This document shows, in pieces, positions 1 through 14,365 of a stretch of 64,000 nt of DNA. The stretch comes from Pterobdella sp. o SKG-2022. Its lineage: Eukaryota; Annelida; Clitellata; Hirudinida; Piscicolidae. The notes below the pieces were generated by a model. That model was not told the origin of the DNA. It saw nothing but the letters and a program-made list of their open reading frames with translations, and did no database searches. Position 1 is the stretch's first letter; the number at the start of each line of letters is the position of its first letter. A program made the position numbers and the translations under genes. The stretch covers positions 20,416,589 through 20,480,588 of the forward strand of contig OZ038320.1 in NCBI GenBank assembly GCA_964035795.1, in the 5' to 3' direction.

Positions 1-299
1 AAATATTTTTTTTTTATTTTTGTCTATATCATTGAAATTTATTTCTATTCTAGTTTTTGTCAAAATAATTATAGATCTTTCGATAATTTTTAAAATATTA
101 AACATAGAATAATTAGCTATTAAACAACTCAAAATAAGTTTTTCCTACATCCAACATCAAACCACAATGGTTTGAAAGAATAAATGGGATTACTTAATTA
201 TACATCTGTGTCAGAGTTTAGCATAGAGTTTAAAACTACATTGAACTCACTTATATAAAAACTTGGTGTTGAAAACTAAGTCAAATTCATAGTCATTAC

Positions 300-409
300 A
301 CCATAATGCTTTGTTCAAGGCTGAAGATCCTCAAGAAGTGGCCAAAGGTATTCTTGCCAGAGCTGCCGCCAAAGGAATCATTATAAATGAGAAGAAAAAA
401 AGTAAATGA
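300..409 (+). CDS. 3'-terminal exon of an unrecognised gene (5' part outside the window)
   Basis: An open frame runs from an AG acceptor (at about 299, or at 319 after a T-rich stretch) to a TGA at 407-409. It encodes a short charged tail containing EDPQEVAKGILARAAAKGI and ending in a lysine-rich run (EKKKSK). The composition is much less AT-driven than the surrounding DNA, which argues for real coding sequence. An AATAAA lies at 465-470, 56 bases past the stop, as expected for a terminal exon. No further exon of this gene could be picked out in bases 1-299. I do not recognise the family. The gene converges on the minus-strand MRL gene that ends at 1510. Confidence 0.5.
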
Positions 410-1509
410 AGTTTTTACTCTTTCCTCTCACGAGCTTTCAAAAGCTTCACTATTTTATTGATTGAATAAATATCTAGCATATTTTAAAAGTTGAACTTGT
501 TAATTTTATTTTAAATTATCTATTTAATGGTTTTGAGGATTTATTTGAAACTAGTCCGAAGCTTTTCATTACACAGCATTTCATAATGTTACATCAGTGA
601 ATAAAAGTTTTTCTGATTTTAAAGCAATCGTTGATTGAAAAAAATTAGTTCTTTATTTAAAGAAAACTCATTTAAGTAATTATCTTTTCAAATCACTTTA
701 AGAAGAAAAGTCAAACTAATTTAAAATTTTTACTTGAAAATCTTCAGACATGCAATGGTGAATGGGCTTAAGTAATTCAATTAACCACAAAAACAAGACT
801 AGAAGTGAACGAAAGTTTCCAATTTTTTGAACTTTGGAGTTATGTAATATCAACTGTTGAAAACCAATTTAGCTTAATTCATAGCAACTATTTTAGAAAC
901 ACATCTTTCGGACTTAGTGAGTAACAATTCTTTGAAATATACAAAGCAGGATAATAGTATAAGATTTTTCATTAAAATTATTATTTTTTTTATTTAATTA
1001 ATAACTTAAAAAATATTTATAAGGTAAAAAAAAGTGAAATTACTAGGGCTATGTCCATAATATTGCAAAAAAAATTTTCAAACTGACATGCTAAAATCTG
1101 GCTTAAAACAATGAGTATCAAAGCCTTAGGTTTGACATTTAAAATTGTATCGTATTCATTATATCACCTTAGTGCTGCAAAATTTAATTAATTGAAAATT
1201 ACACTTTTTCAAACATTAAATACTATTATCACTTTAAATTTTCAAAAACCTTACTTAATAGTTATCAAATTTTTTGAAGCAAAAATCTGTGAGTCACTCT
1301 TGAATATTCAAAAAAAATTAAACATCGCGTAATACGCAGCGACAACATTCGACACATTCAATAGACAGGGTGGTCGTAACGGCTATTTCGAGTTTCCATG
1401 TGCTTGAGCTCCGACAACAATTCAGCAGGTGGTGGTGGTAATGATCCTGTCGATGGTAAAATCACATATTACTTTTTAATGAAATTATTTCGAAACATTC
1501 AAAGCTAAA
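410..1509. other. Intergenic, between converging genes
   Basis: AT-rich DNA between the stop of the plus-strand gene (409) and the stop of the minus-strand MRL gene (1510). Apart from the poly(A) signal at 465-470 I see no coding exon, RNA gene or clear repeat. It should contain both 3' UTRs. Confidence 0.5.
465..470 (+). promoter_or_regulatory. Poly(A) signal AATAAA of the gene ending at 409
   Basis: A canonical AATAAA lies 56 bases downstream of the TGA at 407-409, a typical distance for a short 3' UTR. No other canonical signal lies closer. Confidence 0.5.
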
Positions 1510-4500
1510 TCAACAAGTAATTAAGCTATGTTGAATGAAATTTGAACCAGTTTCAAGATATGAATCTTGAGGAGATGAGAAAGAAGGTGGAGACACCAAA
1601 GGAAAGACCATCTTTTGCAAGCCGTCTACTCCCAGATTTCTTTTTTGGCCTAATGTTCTATTCATGTTCATTAAGAAGTTTTGAGTTTGTATATAATTGT
1701 GAGAGAGTTGGGAAGAATAAGGTTTAGGAGGGATATTATTTTGGGAATTCTGCAAATGCTGGGGGCTTTTAGAGACTTTAGCTGGAGTGTCATAATGACT
1801 TACAACATTATAAGTATTATAGTTGTTTTCTGGAATGCTGTAATAATTATTATCACTGTTGCTCACGTCATACGTGTTTCTTTTTTTGATCGTATTATAA
1901 GATATATTTTGATTAGAAAGCTTCGTACTTTGATCTCTTTTCGGAGGGACAGGAGGAAGAGCTCTAGATTTAGAGGGAGATGGAAGTGTGTTGTAAGATT
2001 GTGTATTGCAATCAGATAGAGGCAAAGCAGAAAGTTGTTTTTTATAATTGTTATGTATTGGAGAATTTTTTGGACTGGGTTTGGCTTTAACTGGCTTTGG
2101 CAGTGTTTTAAGTAAATTATGCGATTTTTGATGAGTAGGAGATGGTGTATAATCATTTTGAATTTTCCTTTTAATTTCCTCTTTATTAAAATCTTTGGGT
2201 AAAGTCATATAAGGATTAAGATTTGTCTGGTGCATTGATTGTAATAACTTAGTGGTCCCAGTAGTTATAGGGAGGTTTGCAACTTTTTTAAGAGAAGGAC
2301 TCACCATTCCAATTTCAAAGTCATTTTTAGATAACGTGGAAGATGTGTTAGAAAATTTTCGTTGATGGCCATTTTGGTAATTTTCATATGGTTCTGAATA
2401 TAAATTTAAGTCGTCGGAAAAAGTGCTAGGTCTACGCTCAGAAAAGTGTCTTTGTAGAAGAGGTCTTGAAGGTTGCATATTTGAGTTTACTTTTTGATTG
2501 AGATCATGGTTGATAGATGGGCTAGAGCAAACACTTTTATTTTCAATCGATTGATCAGAACATTCATCCACGTTTCGTGTTTTCTGACAATGTTAATTAT
2601 TCTTTTAGGCAATGAAAGTAAAAACCATTTATATGTTTTCAAAATGAGTTACGCAACTTCAATGAAGTAGATTACGGAACAAGATTTGAAAATTAAAAAT
2701 AAACTATATAATATACAAATTTTTTAAAATAAAATATAAGTTTAAAGACCTATGACAATCCTTAAAAAAGAAACATTGTGAAAACATTAGATAAACCACT
2801 AAAAACTTTTAAAAAAGTTTAATTTAATTTTTTATATTTTAAAATTTGAATAAAACATATAAAAACGTAGTTTGAATATGATAAACTGTCATTTATTTGC
2901 AACTTCTCATATTTGACCTACTAGGATCTCGGCAATAGCAGCCATCCATATGGTTAAAACTGACTCATTTTCGGTACAAAACATTTTAAAATCTTTCATT
3001 GATTCGGATCCTGTAGTCTGCAAAATTAATTATCAAAATATTTCATTTTAAATAATAATGAATTGAACAACTATTAAAATGCTGATTTGGTTTGGAACCT
3101 GAGGAATCGTCAGGTTAATGATCATTAGCCTAAATAATTACACAGTAATTTCTAATATAAATAATTAAAAAACTTTTTTTTTAAATAGCATCAAAAGTAG
3201 CATTAACCAACAAACCTTTATAGCAAATCCAAATTCTGAAGGAGCTTTGAACTTTTTCTTCCACCCAATCGAATCGAAGCATTTCATCGTCGTTGGGTCC
3301 AAAGGGTGGTAGCGTTGTAGTTGGCAAGATGCCTGAATGTGACGCAAGATGAGTAAAATTACTTTAATAAAATTTTTAAATTGAATAAGCGACAAATAGT
3401 TCAATTATATACACGTGAACTTCAGTGAACTTTCTTATGTTACATTTGAGCGTTAGATATTAGAAATTTGACATAATTAAAAAAAGGTAGATTTGAATTC
3501 AGATCTTAATTTTTTGAGTATTTGCGTAGTGCTATACATTTTTAAAAAATTAATTCCAAAAAATTTAGTTAACCTATCTCACCTTTCCTTTTTCTTTCGG
3601 GTAGTAATAAAACCCATCATTCTTCAATACAAATGAAAAGCATTTCCAGGACTTTTTGTCTTCCAGCTTCACGTGCAAATTGCTTTCTACATCGCTCTGA
3701 AGATTGAAGGCAAGGTTGGCAGATGAAAAATTGTTTCTTATTTTAGTCAAAACATTAAGAATATATTAAAGATGTTCTCATTTTGTTTTTATTCTTATTA
3801 TTGTTACAAACTTTTATTGTAGATGGTGTTTTCTTTGGCGGTGTAGCTCTCATAACGAGTTGGTTCTTTGATTTTTTCGGCCATGAGTCTACCACATCAT
3901 TCAAAACCAATTGATCATCGTTAAGACAACGTTCTGTCATGTTGAAACAAGCTCGTGTTTCATAACTATATTAAAAATTTGTGACTATAGACAACTCAAC
4001 TTGAAATTTTTTATCTCTAAGATCAAAATGTCAATGATTTACATTCTCAAGTATGAAATATTAAAAGTTTCAACAGTTAAAGTTTTTGACTATAAAAATA
4101 AAAATGGTTTTTTCTATCTCGTTACAAATATATATAAGACTAATAATTTCATCATGTGGCAGTTTAAAATAATGTTTATTGTTTTATTTTCAAAAAAAAA
4201 AAAACGTTGCCATCTTTTTAAACGAGTGTTAATAGCTAATTATTTTATGTAAAAATACATAAAATTTTACTTCTAAAAATGTATACTATGAATCAATTTT
4301 TAATAATAAATTGATTTTATTTGTTTTGTAAATAACATAAACAATAAAAAACGAAGGGATGTTTACCTATAAATAAGTCACTTTGGACTTCCCAAAAAGT
4401 GAATGAGTTTTTATTGGTTAAAATGAGATGGTCTTTCACCACGTGTTCTCTCAACTGAGCAATAGTAGTTTCACTTGTAACATAAAGACATTTTTCTTTT

Positions 4501-5971
4501 CCATCCAACATAACAACATTCACACACGCCTGTGAAGAAACGAGATTTATAATGAGAGTTCATATGCTGTGTTATTAGGTTCTGATTTTTATCTAAAGTA
4601 TATTTGGCCTTTTATAATGTAAGAATATTAACTTGAATAGTTGACTTTTCTTTGACGGGTGTTTTTTCACAGTTTCCACTGTCAGTGCTAGTGCTGCTTA
4701 TGATACTCTTTGTGTAAGAAAAACTACTATTACTAGAAACACTGGAAGTTCGGTGGTCATTTCTATTTTTCATACTGCTGAAGTTGTGTTCCTCATTTCT
4801 CAATAAGCTATGATTTGTAGACTGGCTGGTTCTTCTAGCATCAGAAGCGTTGTTTGGTATGAATTCATCATTATTTTCGCTCATTTTTTGAAGACTATTC
4901 GAAACTTTCAAGATATTTTCTTTCACAATCGACAAAGTTGGAACTTCTGATTGGTTCACTTGTATTTCATCACATCTGATAAAATCATTGTTAATATTTC
5001 CAACTACGGGCTCGTCACGTGTATTATAAAGATTACTTATATCATTTCGTTGCTTGATGTTATATGTTTCATTTGTGCTGTTCTTTTGTGTAATATTGCT
5101 TTGATTGATTGAATTTTTTTCAACTGTGATGACAGAAGGTTTTTTCTTCACAGGAACAGCCGGAGGTGTTTTAGGGTTTTTGATCGGAGATGCATTGAGT
5201 TGAGCGTTCTGATGAAGTGAATCATTGGGTACATGCTCAACCTTCAAAGCATTTGATAGATTAGCTCCATTAAAAGAAGCTTGTTTGAAAGTTTCAGTTT
5301 TTTCGTTTGTGTTTTGGTTTATCTGATTCAGTAAAACAGAGCTATTTGAAGTTGGAACTGGATTTTTATCGAGCAAAATTGTAGATATAATATCGGGTGA
5401 TTGTATCGGTAAATTGATAGGGGGTGGAGGAAAATCGCCTTCATAATCTTCTTCCTGTTCTTTTTCCGCTTGGTTTGTTTCGTTCGAAGCTATTTCCGGC
5501 ACTGTATTTTTTTCCGGTGCGTTATGTGTTTCTGGATGGGCTTCATCGAGGAAGGCCAAATCGTTCAGAACGTCCGCTAATTGGGAGTTTATAAAAGAGA
5601 ATTCTTTCAATGCCGAAGTTTTTTTATTATTTAAATGCAAGTTATCATTGCGGATATTTTTTATTTTTTTATTTTTTGTTTCATCATGACTTGACCTATT
5701 TTCTAACTTATTTGAAAAATTTGTTAGGTCTTCCTTATTGTTGAAGTTATTTTGATTGATGTCTTGTGCAAATTCAAACTGTTTTCCCAGGTTGTCTAAT
5801 TGACCCAAAATAGCGTCGAAATCATCTGCTAGAAGAATTATGTATAAAAAAATAAAAATTTGAAAACGAATTTTTGAAGTATATGTTCAAAGTTCTTTTA
5901 GAAAATTTGATTGAACGTAATACGTAAATACTCACCGAAATCCATTTGAAGTTGAAACTCGTCAAATTGGT
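1510..5971 (-). CDS. MIG-10/RIAM/lamellipodin (MRL) family adaptor, RA-PH protein, 5' partial
   Basis: Eight exons join in phase: 5971-5936, 5828-4633, 4529-4367, 3933-3812, 3696-3583, 3332-3216, 3017-2922, 2583-1510 (about 971 residues visible). Order: a short N-terminal helix (DFDAILGQLDNLGKQFEF) at the place where family members bind talin; a low-complexity region with an Ena/VASP EVH1 ligand GDFPPPPINL (Phe codon 5433-5431); a Ras-association domain across 4529-3812 (VNVVMLDGKEKCLYV, then SWPKKSKNQLV); a PH domain across 3696-2922 (EDKKSWKCFSFVLKNDGFYY, KKFKAPSEFGFAIK, TIWMAAIAEIL); and a Pro/Ser/Asn-rich tail with the SH3-type ligand ALPPVPPKR. The adjoining RA-PH pair plus FPPPP is diagnostic of MRL proteins, which link Ras/Rap GTPases and phosphoinositides to Ena/VASP-driven actin growth at the leading edge. 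The start exon was not found: exon 5971-5936 begins in mid-codon, so at least one more lies upstream. The paralogue type cannot be set. Confidence 0.88.
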
Positions 5972-6998
5972 CTGCATAAAAAATGTTTGAAAATTTATTT
6001 TAACATTATAAATCTTTTGATAGAAGTTTTTATTTTAGTTATAACATGCAAGCTTCGCACTATAATCAGTTGCAAACATAGTTGCAATCGAAAACATGGC
6101 AAGTGGTCTAGTCTTAGAAGGATATTTATGCCTTTGATCTTAACAAACGGAGACAGTTTTTGAATGTTCCCCCAAATAACTTCTTTTTCCCCACAAACCA
6201 ATTAATTTATTACATATAATGTTGTAGGTAATTTTAATGATTTTCTCTTGATTACTTCTATTTCAATCGGTTATAAAAATCCCGATCTTCTTCCAGCCAC
6301 GATTTGGAATCATTCGCTGACCCCAGTTTTATGACTCATCCATTAATTGTTTCTCTTTTATTTCGTTTCCTTTCTTAACTCAGTTTTATTTTTTTTAATA
6401 CTATCAGTTTTTTGATTACTCATCTTTGGTTTCCCTTTTGTTATCTTCTTATATTTCATTCTTTCCTCCTTTATTGTATTGCTCTATTTTTATTATCATC
6501 GTTTTTAAAACTAAAATGTTGCTGGTTATGTCATATTTTCTTAGTTTTCATATTTTATGGGTTTAAAGCGTGAAATTTATCAAATAATTAGCTTCAGATT
6601 CACTTGAAATCCTTTAAAATATATACATCTTTGAAACTATTAACTGAAACAATTGACGTATGTCAACTTTCATTATTTTCTTTAATTTCTCTTGAATAAG
6701 CTAAACATTTGCGTTTAAATGTTAAAGTAGGAAAGGTTGAAGGTCAACAGAAGTGGGCGAGATTTTTTGAAGAAAAATCATCAAAAGATGCGTTCGAGCT
6801 AAACTTCAAATTGCTTCAAAATTGGATTATTATTGCTATATGTTCTTGAATGATGTCTGCTCACTTAGTAAATTTTTTTTAAATAAAAAATATATAAGCA
6901 AGTAAGAAACTTATCAAACAGATGATTGTTACAAGGTTACTCTTAAAAAATGTATGCAGTAAAAGCTTTCAAATGTATCGAATAGTTTATTTTTCATA

Positions 6999-7072
<74 letters not shown>

Positions 7073-7083
7073 GCTATCTATCT
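6999..7083. repeat. (TATC)n microsatellite
   Basis: About 20 uninterrupted copies of TATC/TCTA, with one TAGC interruption near 7071-7074. An open frame reading through it (Tyr-Leu-Ser-Ile repeats) is an artefact of the repeat. Confidence 0.97.
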
Positions 7084-10000
7084 TTTTATCAATCATTTGT
7101 GCTAGGTATGGAGTATACATGAGAACTTAACGATAAGCATACACAAGATTTTCCATATCAGTTCAAGGCGTTAGATGAGCAAGATGTTTATGTAGCTCTA
7201 TAACTTGAAAACAAACAATTTATATTTATGATATCATTCATGCGAATTCAAATGTTTTTTTTGTGAAATTCATATAATGAAGATTTCTATATTGATGTTT
7301 CATTTAGTTCAGGTTTCAAATTTCATCTAATACTGTTACATTACTATGAAATATTCTCAAAAACAGCTGCAAATTGTTTTAAAAGAACAATATTTTCATG
7401 AGTTGACGAAGTTGTTTCATATGAAATTTTGAAATACATTTTAAAAACGCTCTGTTTAATTTGAAGTCTAAATTTTTTTAAAAATTGTATGAGTTACCAT
7501 TTTAATAACGTTTAATTGGTTTATACAGATCCAAACTCGAGGAATCAACATTATCTTCGTTTATGAACGAATCTTGTAATAAAATGGACTCGAAAATTAT
7601 AAAAACAAGTATGAATCATTTATATTCGACGAAATATTATAATCTCAATACTTTTCTTTCAAGTGGATAATTCTCCTATGATATAGCTTCACATGATTTC
7701 GATGAAATAGTCAAGAGCTTAATAAGGCTTAATAAGGCATATAGTAAGACGTCAAAAAGTCAGAATCATCATACGAGAAGGGTGTCTAACTGTTACATAA
7801 AATCATGATGTTTCAAACATCATTTAAGTCGACTCAATTTATACTATTATTCAAAAAAAAGCGTCTTTATAGTTACAACAATAAACTCAATAAAAAAAAG
7901 TTAATACAGACATAACTTCATTAACTTCTATTTAATTTATTAAATTACTTCCTAAATCAAGACACTTTAAAACAATTTTTAACCAGGTAAAGAAATGACT
8001 TAAATTATTCATGAAAAAGCACAAAAATAAATACTTCTTAGGCATATATGGAATAAAAGGACAGAGGATTAATGTGTATTATAATGATTCTTTCAATTGG
8101 CCTAAAAGATCTGTGTTAGTTCCGAAATGAATGTAAGTAGGTATTAAACGTAATTGCTTCTAAAATTCCGATAAACTTACTAAAATTACTACGAATTTTT
8201 TTAAAAAATCATTAGAAATTTGAGAAAAAATAAAATGTAATCGAATAGGCTGATTTTTAAAGATAAAGAAACATTTGATACTGTATAAGTGTATGTGGTA
8301 TTTTAATGAGATCCGTTCTAAAAATACATTTCTATTTTCTGTTGAAATGAATAGTAAATTTAAAATCCTAGATTTCAAGATATCAAGAAAAAAATAAAAA
8401 TTTTATAGTTTACTTTTGAAGGTGAAAAGTATCTATTCAAACATCTAGGGTTTGAAATTTGTTGAAGTATTAAGATATTTTTAGACATTCAATAAATTTA
8501 AAAATAAGCTGAAATAAAACTTAATAAAAAATTATTTTTATTAATATTGATTTTAGCATATATTGAAATTAGTGATTGATTCTATATATTATCTTGAAAT
8601 ACAGAAAATATTAACGGATGTATTCATGAAATAAAAATCAAATCTATCTTAATGGATCTAATAAATTATAATTTATTCCAACCGATTCTACTTTGGGTGC
8701 GCTTAAATAAAGGCATCGGTTTCAAGTTCGATTATTCCTGTGAACTTTTATAGAAGACATAAAAATATTTTGAATGGAAATATTAAGATGAATTTTGAAG
8801 TATTTTAATTACTGTTAAAAAATTTGTTTAAGGTGTAGCGATAAAACTGTGAAATTATTTATATTGGAACTAAATATAATTTTAAAAGGCCGTTTCAGAT
8901 ATGCTTTAATTTAAGAAATTGTCAAAGCTTGATATATACATGAAACAAACTAGGTAGGCTAGTTGGAATCAAATTTTAAATGCAATGAAGGATGATTATA
9001 GGTCAGACAAGAGATAAATGTTTTAAATAAATTGAATAAATCATCATAAAATTCAGCTAAAAATCAGACATTTGAAACAGTTTGCTATTTGCTAAATTTA
9101 ATAAAATATAAAATTTTTAGACAAATACTTAAAAAGTAATTCTAGCTTCAAGTTGAAGTGTGCACAGATGAATACTCGAAAGCACGCAAACCTAGCTACT
9201 GATTTGATAAAAGTAGGAATAAAGAGCCATAAATTCGAGAAACATTCCCGCCAACCCAAGGTGTTTATTGTTTATTATCATCGTGCTTATGTGGACTAAA
9301 AGCTCTTGCATTATTTGTTTTGGAAAATTCAGTTTGCGTAGATGTCAAGTTTCAAGTGAGAGTTTGTGAATATTTTATATGCAGAAGGCGTTTCCGGATT
9401 TGCTTTTGGACATATGACGGTAATATTATATTAGCGGTTTGAAGTAATTTCGAGTAAATTAAATAAATGAATTTTAGAACGTGTTAGTATATATACAAAA
9501 AAAACGAAGTATTCTTTTTCGAACACTTTCATTTGATAAACTAAAGCAGATAACAAAGAAAACGATTAATATCTAAGTGAGCATAAAACTGAGCTCATCA
9601 ATGGTTTAAGATTGAAAACCAATCAACATAAAACAATTGAAATGTCTGAAACATGTGTGTTTTACGCATATACTGACCTTTTTTATATAACATTGCTCGC
9701 AATTGTTCTTGCATTAGAGAGCTATCCAGGCCAAGATATACAATTTTAATTTCCCTCTACAACTCACAGTATAAAGTAAAACAAAACACTTTTAATTAAA
9801 TAAAGCTGCTTATTTATTTTTTGATTCCTAGTCAAATGAAAATAAAAGGGTTAGATGCTTACAGAACAAATTTTAATAAGTTTTTCAAGACAAAAATAGC
9901 TGAATAGAAATCAATTTATCGTAGAAACACTAGAGTTGGAAAATTTGGAAATTATTCTTGCAAGCAGACATTGAAACCATGGAAGAAACGGATATCATTA

Positions 10001-13000
10001 TCACAACCATCAGCTGGCGGGCTTAATGGAACTAATGTCACTTATTGTAGAACTCTTGTATGAAATTTTTTTGTTTGGATGTGTGGACAATTTTATCGAC
10101 AATTTTAAGAGGAATAACCTTTAGATTAATGTTTTCTAGAGTGCCTGTTAATTTGATCATTGCTTGACGTTTGAAACCTATACTATGAATTAGATATGGT
10201 TTTGAGTTTTTAATCATTGTTGTTTTTAATCGTTTTATATAGCTTTTGTATATTTCTTATTTATTACTTGCGTCGATTATGATTGAAAAATTCAATCCTT
10301 TTTCAACATTGCTTTTTTAGTAAATATTTTGATTTTGTGTCGGTAGTGTGTGAAGTTTTCTAATCTTCAATTTACGCCCACAAATAATTTCGGTTATTTT
10401 TTTTATCAGTATTAGTTTTTTTTAGTTTCGATAATAATTTTGTAAAATTGATCAAAATGGTTCAAAAGCTCGAAAGTCTTTGATTAATGAAAAGTTTATA
10501 CAAAACTATACATTCAATGAGCTAACCACAATGATCAACTCAGATATAAGGTTTATATACTAAAAAATAACATATAATGGATAATTTATTTTCATACGGT
10601 ATTCACAAAACACAAAGAAATTCTTCTCAGTGCTCTTATGTTTCCAGCTAAATATTTGCATTGATGTCAAATCGTGACATAAAGTATAAGAGTGCCATGG
10701 TAGAGATACATAGTTTAATGAAATTTTTTCGGCTTAAATACACATTTAAAGTTATTAAATATTATTGCTTGAAAAGTTGAATTCAAGTTATTTCCGTATT
10801 TGGTATAAAGAACTTCAATGAACGAATGAATAATTAATTTTTACACATTCATTCACCTCAATTGACTTGTCAATAACGTAGTCTGCCTGATAAGGAAATA
10901 ACTCTTTATTGTTTCTATTAAATTTTTGAATTTACTTTGATATTTTTATCCTAACAATTCTTTATATAACTTGTTTCATCATCCAATAAAAAGGAGCTTT
11001 ATAACTAATATGAAAGAGAAAACAAAACCCAAATTGTGATCCTCAACAAAACTATGCATTGCTATTCCTGATAGAACCATTAATTTATTTTCAATATGGA
11101 AAAGTTGTTTTGTCATTTTTCAAGCTCAATTGAAGTTTGTTAAGCATTGACGTTTCTTACCATCTTGTTGTTTCAGTTTGTCTTTGCATACCATTATGTT
11201 TCTCATTTATGGAATGTGCAATCAACTTAATGACATACAATCACCAAATTGTTTTATCAAAAAATACTCATTATGCTAAGTGCTTGAAAAGTAAAAGTAT
11301 AATTAAATGAATATGGTTGAATATCAAAAAACTTATAATTTTTTTTTACAATAAAGACAAATACCATTTCAAGAACTTTAGCAAGTATTTTGGGGTGTTA
11401 GAGCTAGTAAATTTTGAATCTGAAAATGTTTAACCAAGATCTTTAAAAAATATTTCAACACTAAATCAATTTTAAATACATAGTTTATACATGTCTGAAA
11501 ATCATTTTTCAAAACTCAATTCATGTGAAAATTTTTATAAAAATTGTCGAATTAACGATAAGCAAGATTTAATTTTAAGATTCAATTCTAGGTAAAATAT
11601 TTTTATTTTGTACTTAAATACGTGAAACTTTTTATATCAAATTTTTAAACAGATGCTCAGAAAGATTTTATCTCAAATGTTGGATGGCACTGATGAGCCT
11701 ATTTCCAAGGGATGAGAATACACGAATTTAAAATTCAATATATACATTACAAACACTAATCATTTTCATAAAAACTAAAGCTTAGGAAATTTTATTGCAA
11801 GTTAAATGAAAGTTTAGAAAGTTAACAATAGAATTGCGAAAAAGCTAATAGCTAGAAGGAATTTCACTGGTTTGAATTAAATAAAAAATAAAAATTTAAA
11901 ACTTTAATATGTTCTAAATTGTATCGATGAATATTCTTATTATTTTAACCTTCTAGGTACAGGTGAAAAATAATAAGATATTCTGTAAGTAGCTTTAACA
12001 ATTAAAGAAAGCCACAATTTAGCAAGAATGACATTCACAATTATTGTTGATTTTTTACATTGAAACTCGTGACATGTTTGTTTTTTGAAATTAGTTTGTC
12101 ATTGGATTTTTTACTTAAATAAGTCTATACAATTAGGCATAGAAACAAAAACTACTAGAACAATATAACAGAAAGTGGAATGAAGCCTAGGCGGCTTGCG
12201 TGTGGTTACTGGGTCAAAAAAACAATAGAAATTAAGAATAATTAAGAAACAGTGAGAAAGTTCAAGTCAAAAAAAAGTCTAATTATGAGAAAATGTATGG
12301 TTCGGATTTGAAACCAAATAAGAAACAAATGTGTATAAAGTTAATTGTGATTAACTATTTGTTTAAATCATTAAATAAATATTAACAGTATTTAAGTAAA
12401 ATCTGGAAAATTTTTGAGAAAATTGAAAAAGGTCAAAAATCAAGATTAAATACACAACAGCGAATTAGTAGAGAGCTAAACTACATAAAGTAGTAATGAT
12501 AATCGAAGAACTCAGAACAAAGACAAGGCAAACAAAAGTAATTAATAAATTGATTTTATTTTTAAGATTATTTAAAGATGTTACCTTTTATGAAGAACCA
12601 ACTTTTAACTTGTGGTTAAACTCGTAAGATCATAGAAATTAATAAAGCAAGAAAAACTGGTTTTAATGATTTGGTATCCGTTACAAAATGACTTGACTTT
12701 TTTCAAAACCACAACTAACAACCGATGTTTCAACCGATAAATTTTTAAAGCTCAATATCATATAAACAAATTTTTACACAACATATGTGTTCTTGTTATA
12801 TAGATGTTTATACATATATCCTCATTCAGAACAATGTATTATACAACTAGATGAGTGTGCATATATGAAGCAGACCTTACCAGCGAAAGTCGAGTTTAAG
12901 TTTGTTCATATTGAAGTATTAAACTTATTAAACAAAATTATTACCACTTCTATAGAGATTTTTTCATCCATTAGTCTCAATTAATTTTATAAAAAAAAAG

Positions 13001-14359
13001 ATTCAAGACGTTTAAACAGAAAATACAGAATTGAAATATTTTAAATAGGATTAGACTTTGAGAGAAATATATCTGAAAATAAGTGAGTATTTGAGCATGA
13101 GTAATACAAGTTTTCATTCACAAAGAAGTTTCTGCTGAAACGCAGCTAACATTTGTATATTCATTTCAGGTGTTTCGTATTTTTATTTTCAAATTTCGAA
13201 ATTATTAAACACAACTTATTATTGATGGTGTTAGGTAAATTTCATATAAATAATATTTTTAGTTGAAAAGTTGTTATTATCTCATTATTTGATGATTATT
13301 CTATTTTTAAAATTTCAAAATATAATCGATAGAGTGAAGGAATGATTGTTAGTTAGATGCATCACACATGAAGCATCTTAAGAGGATTACAGATGACCTG
13401 ATTTGCAAGATTACATCACGAACATAACCTACTTTTCTTCAAGAACGTTCTTAGATATATATACTTTTTTCCCTTTAGTTTTTATGAAGCTAGATGCGAT
13501 GATTTTTCAAGCTTAAGATATAAACTATTTCATCAAGAACAAAAGTATATCTGAATTTGATTCCACTTTACTTTAGTGTTATCACTATAAATTAGATATA
13601 ATACAGCATTAAGACAGTGTTAGAATCAGTAAAATTTATCAGTTTTATAATTGCTAATCTACGCTTTTAACTAGAAATTTTGTTATAAGGCTAATAAAAA
13701 TTATTGGAGTGAAACATTAATCTTTACCTTTTTATTAACTAGCTAAAGTTTTATGAGTATCATTTAACTACCATTCACAGCTCTCGGTTAGCATCTTGGA
13801 ATCCAGAAGAGCTTCATAAAGATTTAATAACGTTGAGCGAGTGCATGGTACGATGTTTATGGCTAATTTTAAAAAGAAATTACTCAAGGGATAATTTACG
13901 AGCTGAAATACAAAAGTAAGAAAGAGAACCTGACCGTCAATTTATTTAATTAGGTTTAATAACTACTCGTTATAATTAAAGGGGATTACCGTTATATTAT
14001 TGAGGAACAATAACTTTGTTTGAGGTACTTCATTTAGAAGTGTTTCGAAACTAGTTTTATTATTTCTTTTAAACATAACGTTTGTATATATTTTCCTACG
14101 GTTGAAAGGTAAAAAAGATATAACTTTTAAATAAGGATTAAAAAATAAATTCTTTGATAAAATTACATTTTGGAGTTTCAAGTCACAACTGAGTTTAATC
14201 ATACTTAACTTTATTTGGGTCCGAACATTAAAATTTTATCTACCATCCGTTTTATAATTATACTTTTATCACATACCAACGTATGAGTGCGATTAAAGGC
14301 GTGAACAAAAAATTTAAAATGTATAAAAACAAATTGCAATATTAAAAAATTTATTATTC

Positions 14360-14365
14360 TTTATT
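14360..14365 (-). promoter_or_regulatory. Poly(A) signal AATAAA of METTL15
   Basis: Read on the minus strand, AATAAA lies about 11 bases beyond the METTL15 stop codon (14378-14376). A second copy lies about 10 bases further on, at 14355-14350. This implies a very short 3' UTR. Confidence 0.5.

Noticed and set aside
3911..4252. Plus-strand 113-codon frame
   Set aside because: Mostly intron of the minus-strand MRL gene; no motif.
6922..7122. Open frame with Tyr-Leu-Ser-Ile repeats
   Set aside because: It is a translation of the TATC microsatellite with no coding context.
12787..12984. Plus-strand 65-codon frame in the gene-poor region
   Set aside because: No recognisable domain, no flanking splice or poly(A) evidence; expected by chance at this length.
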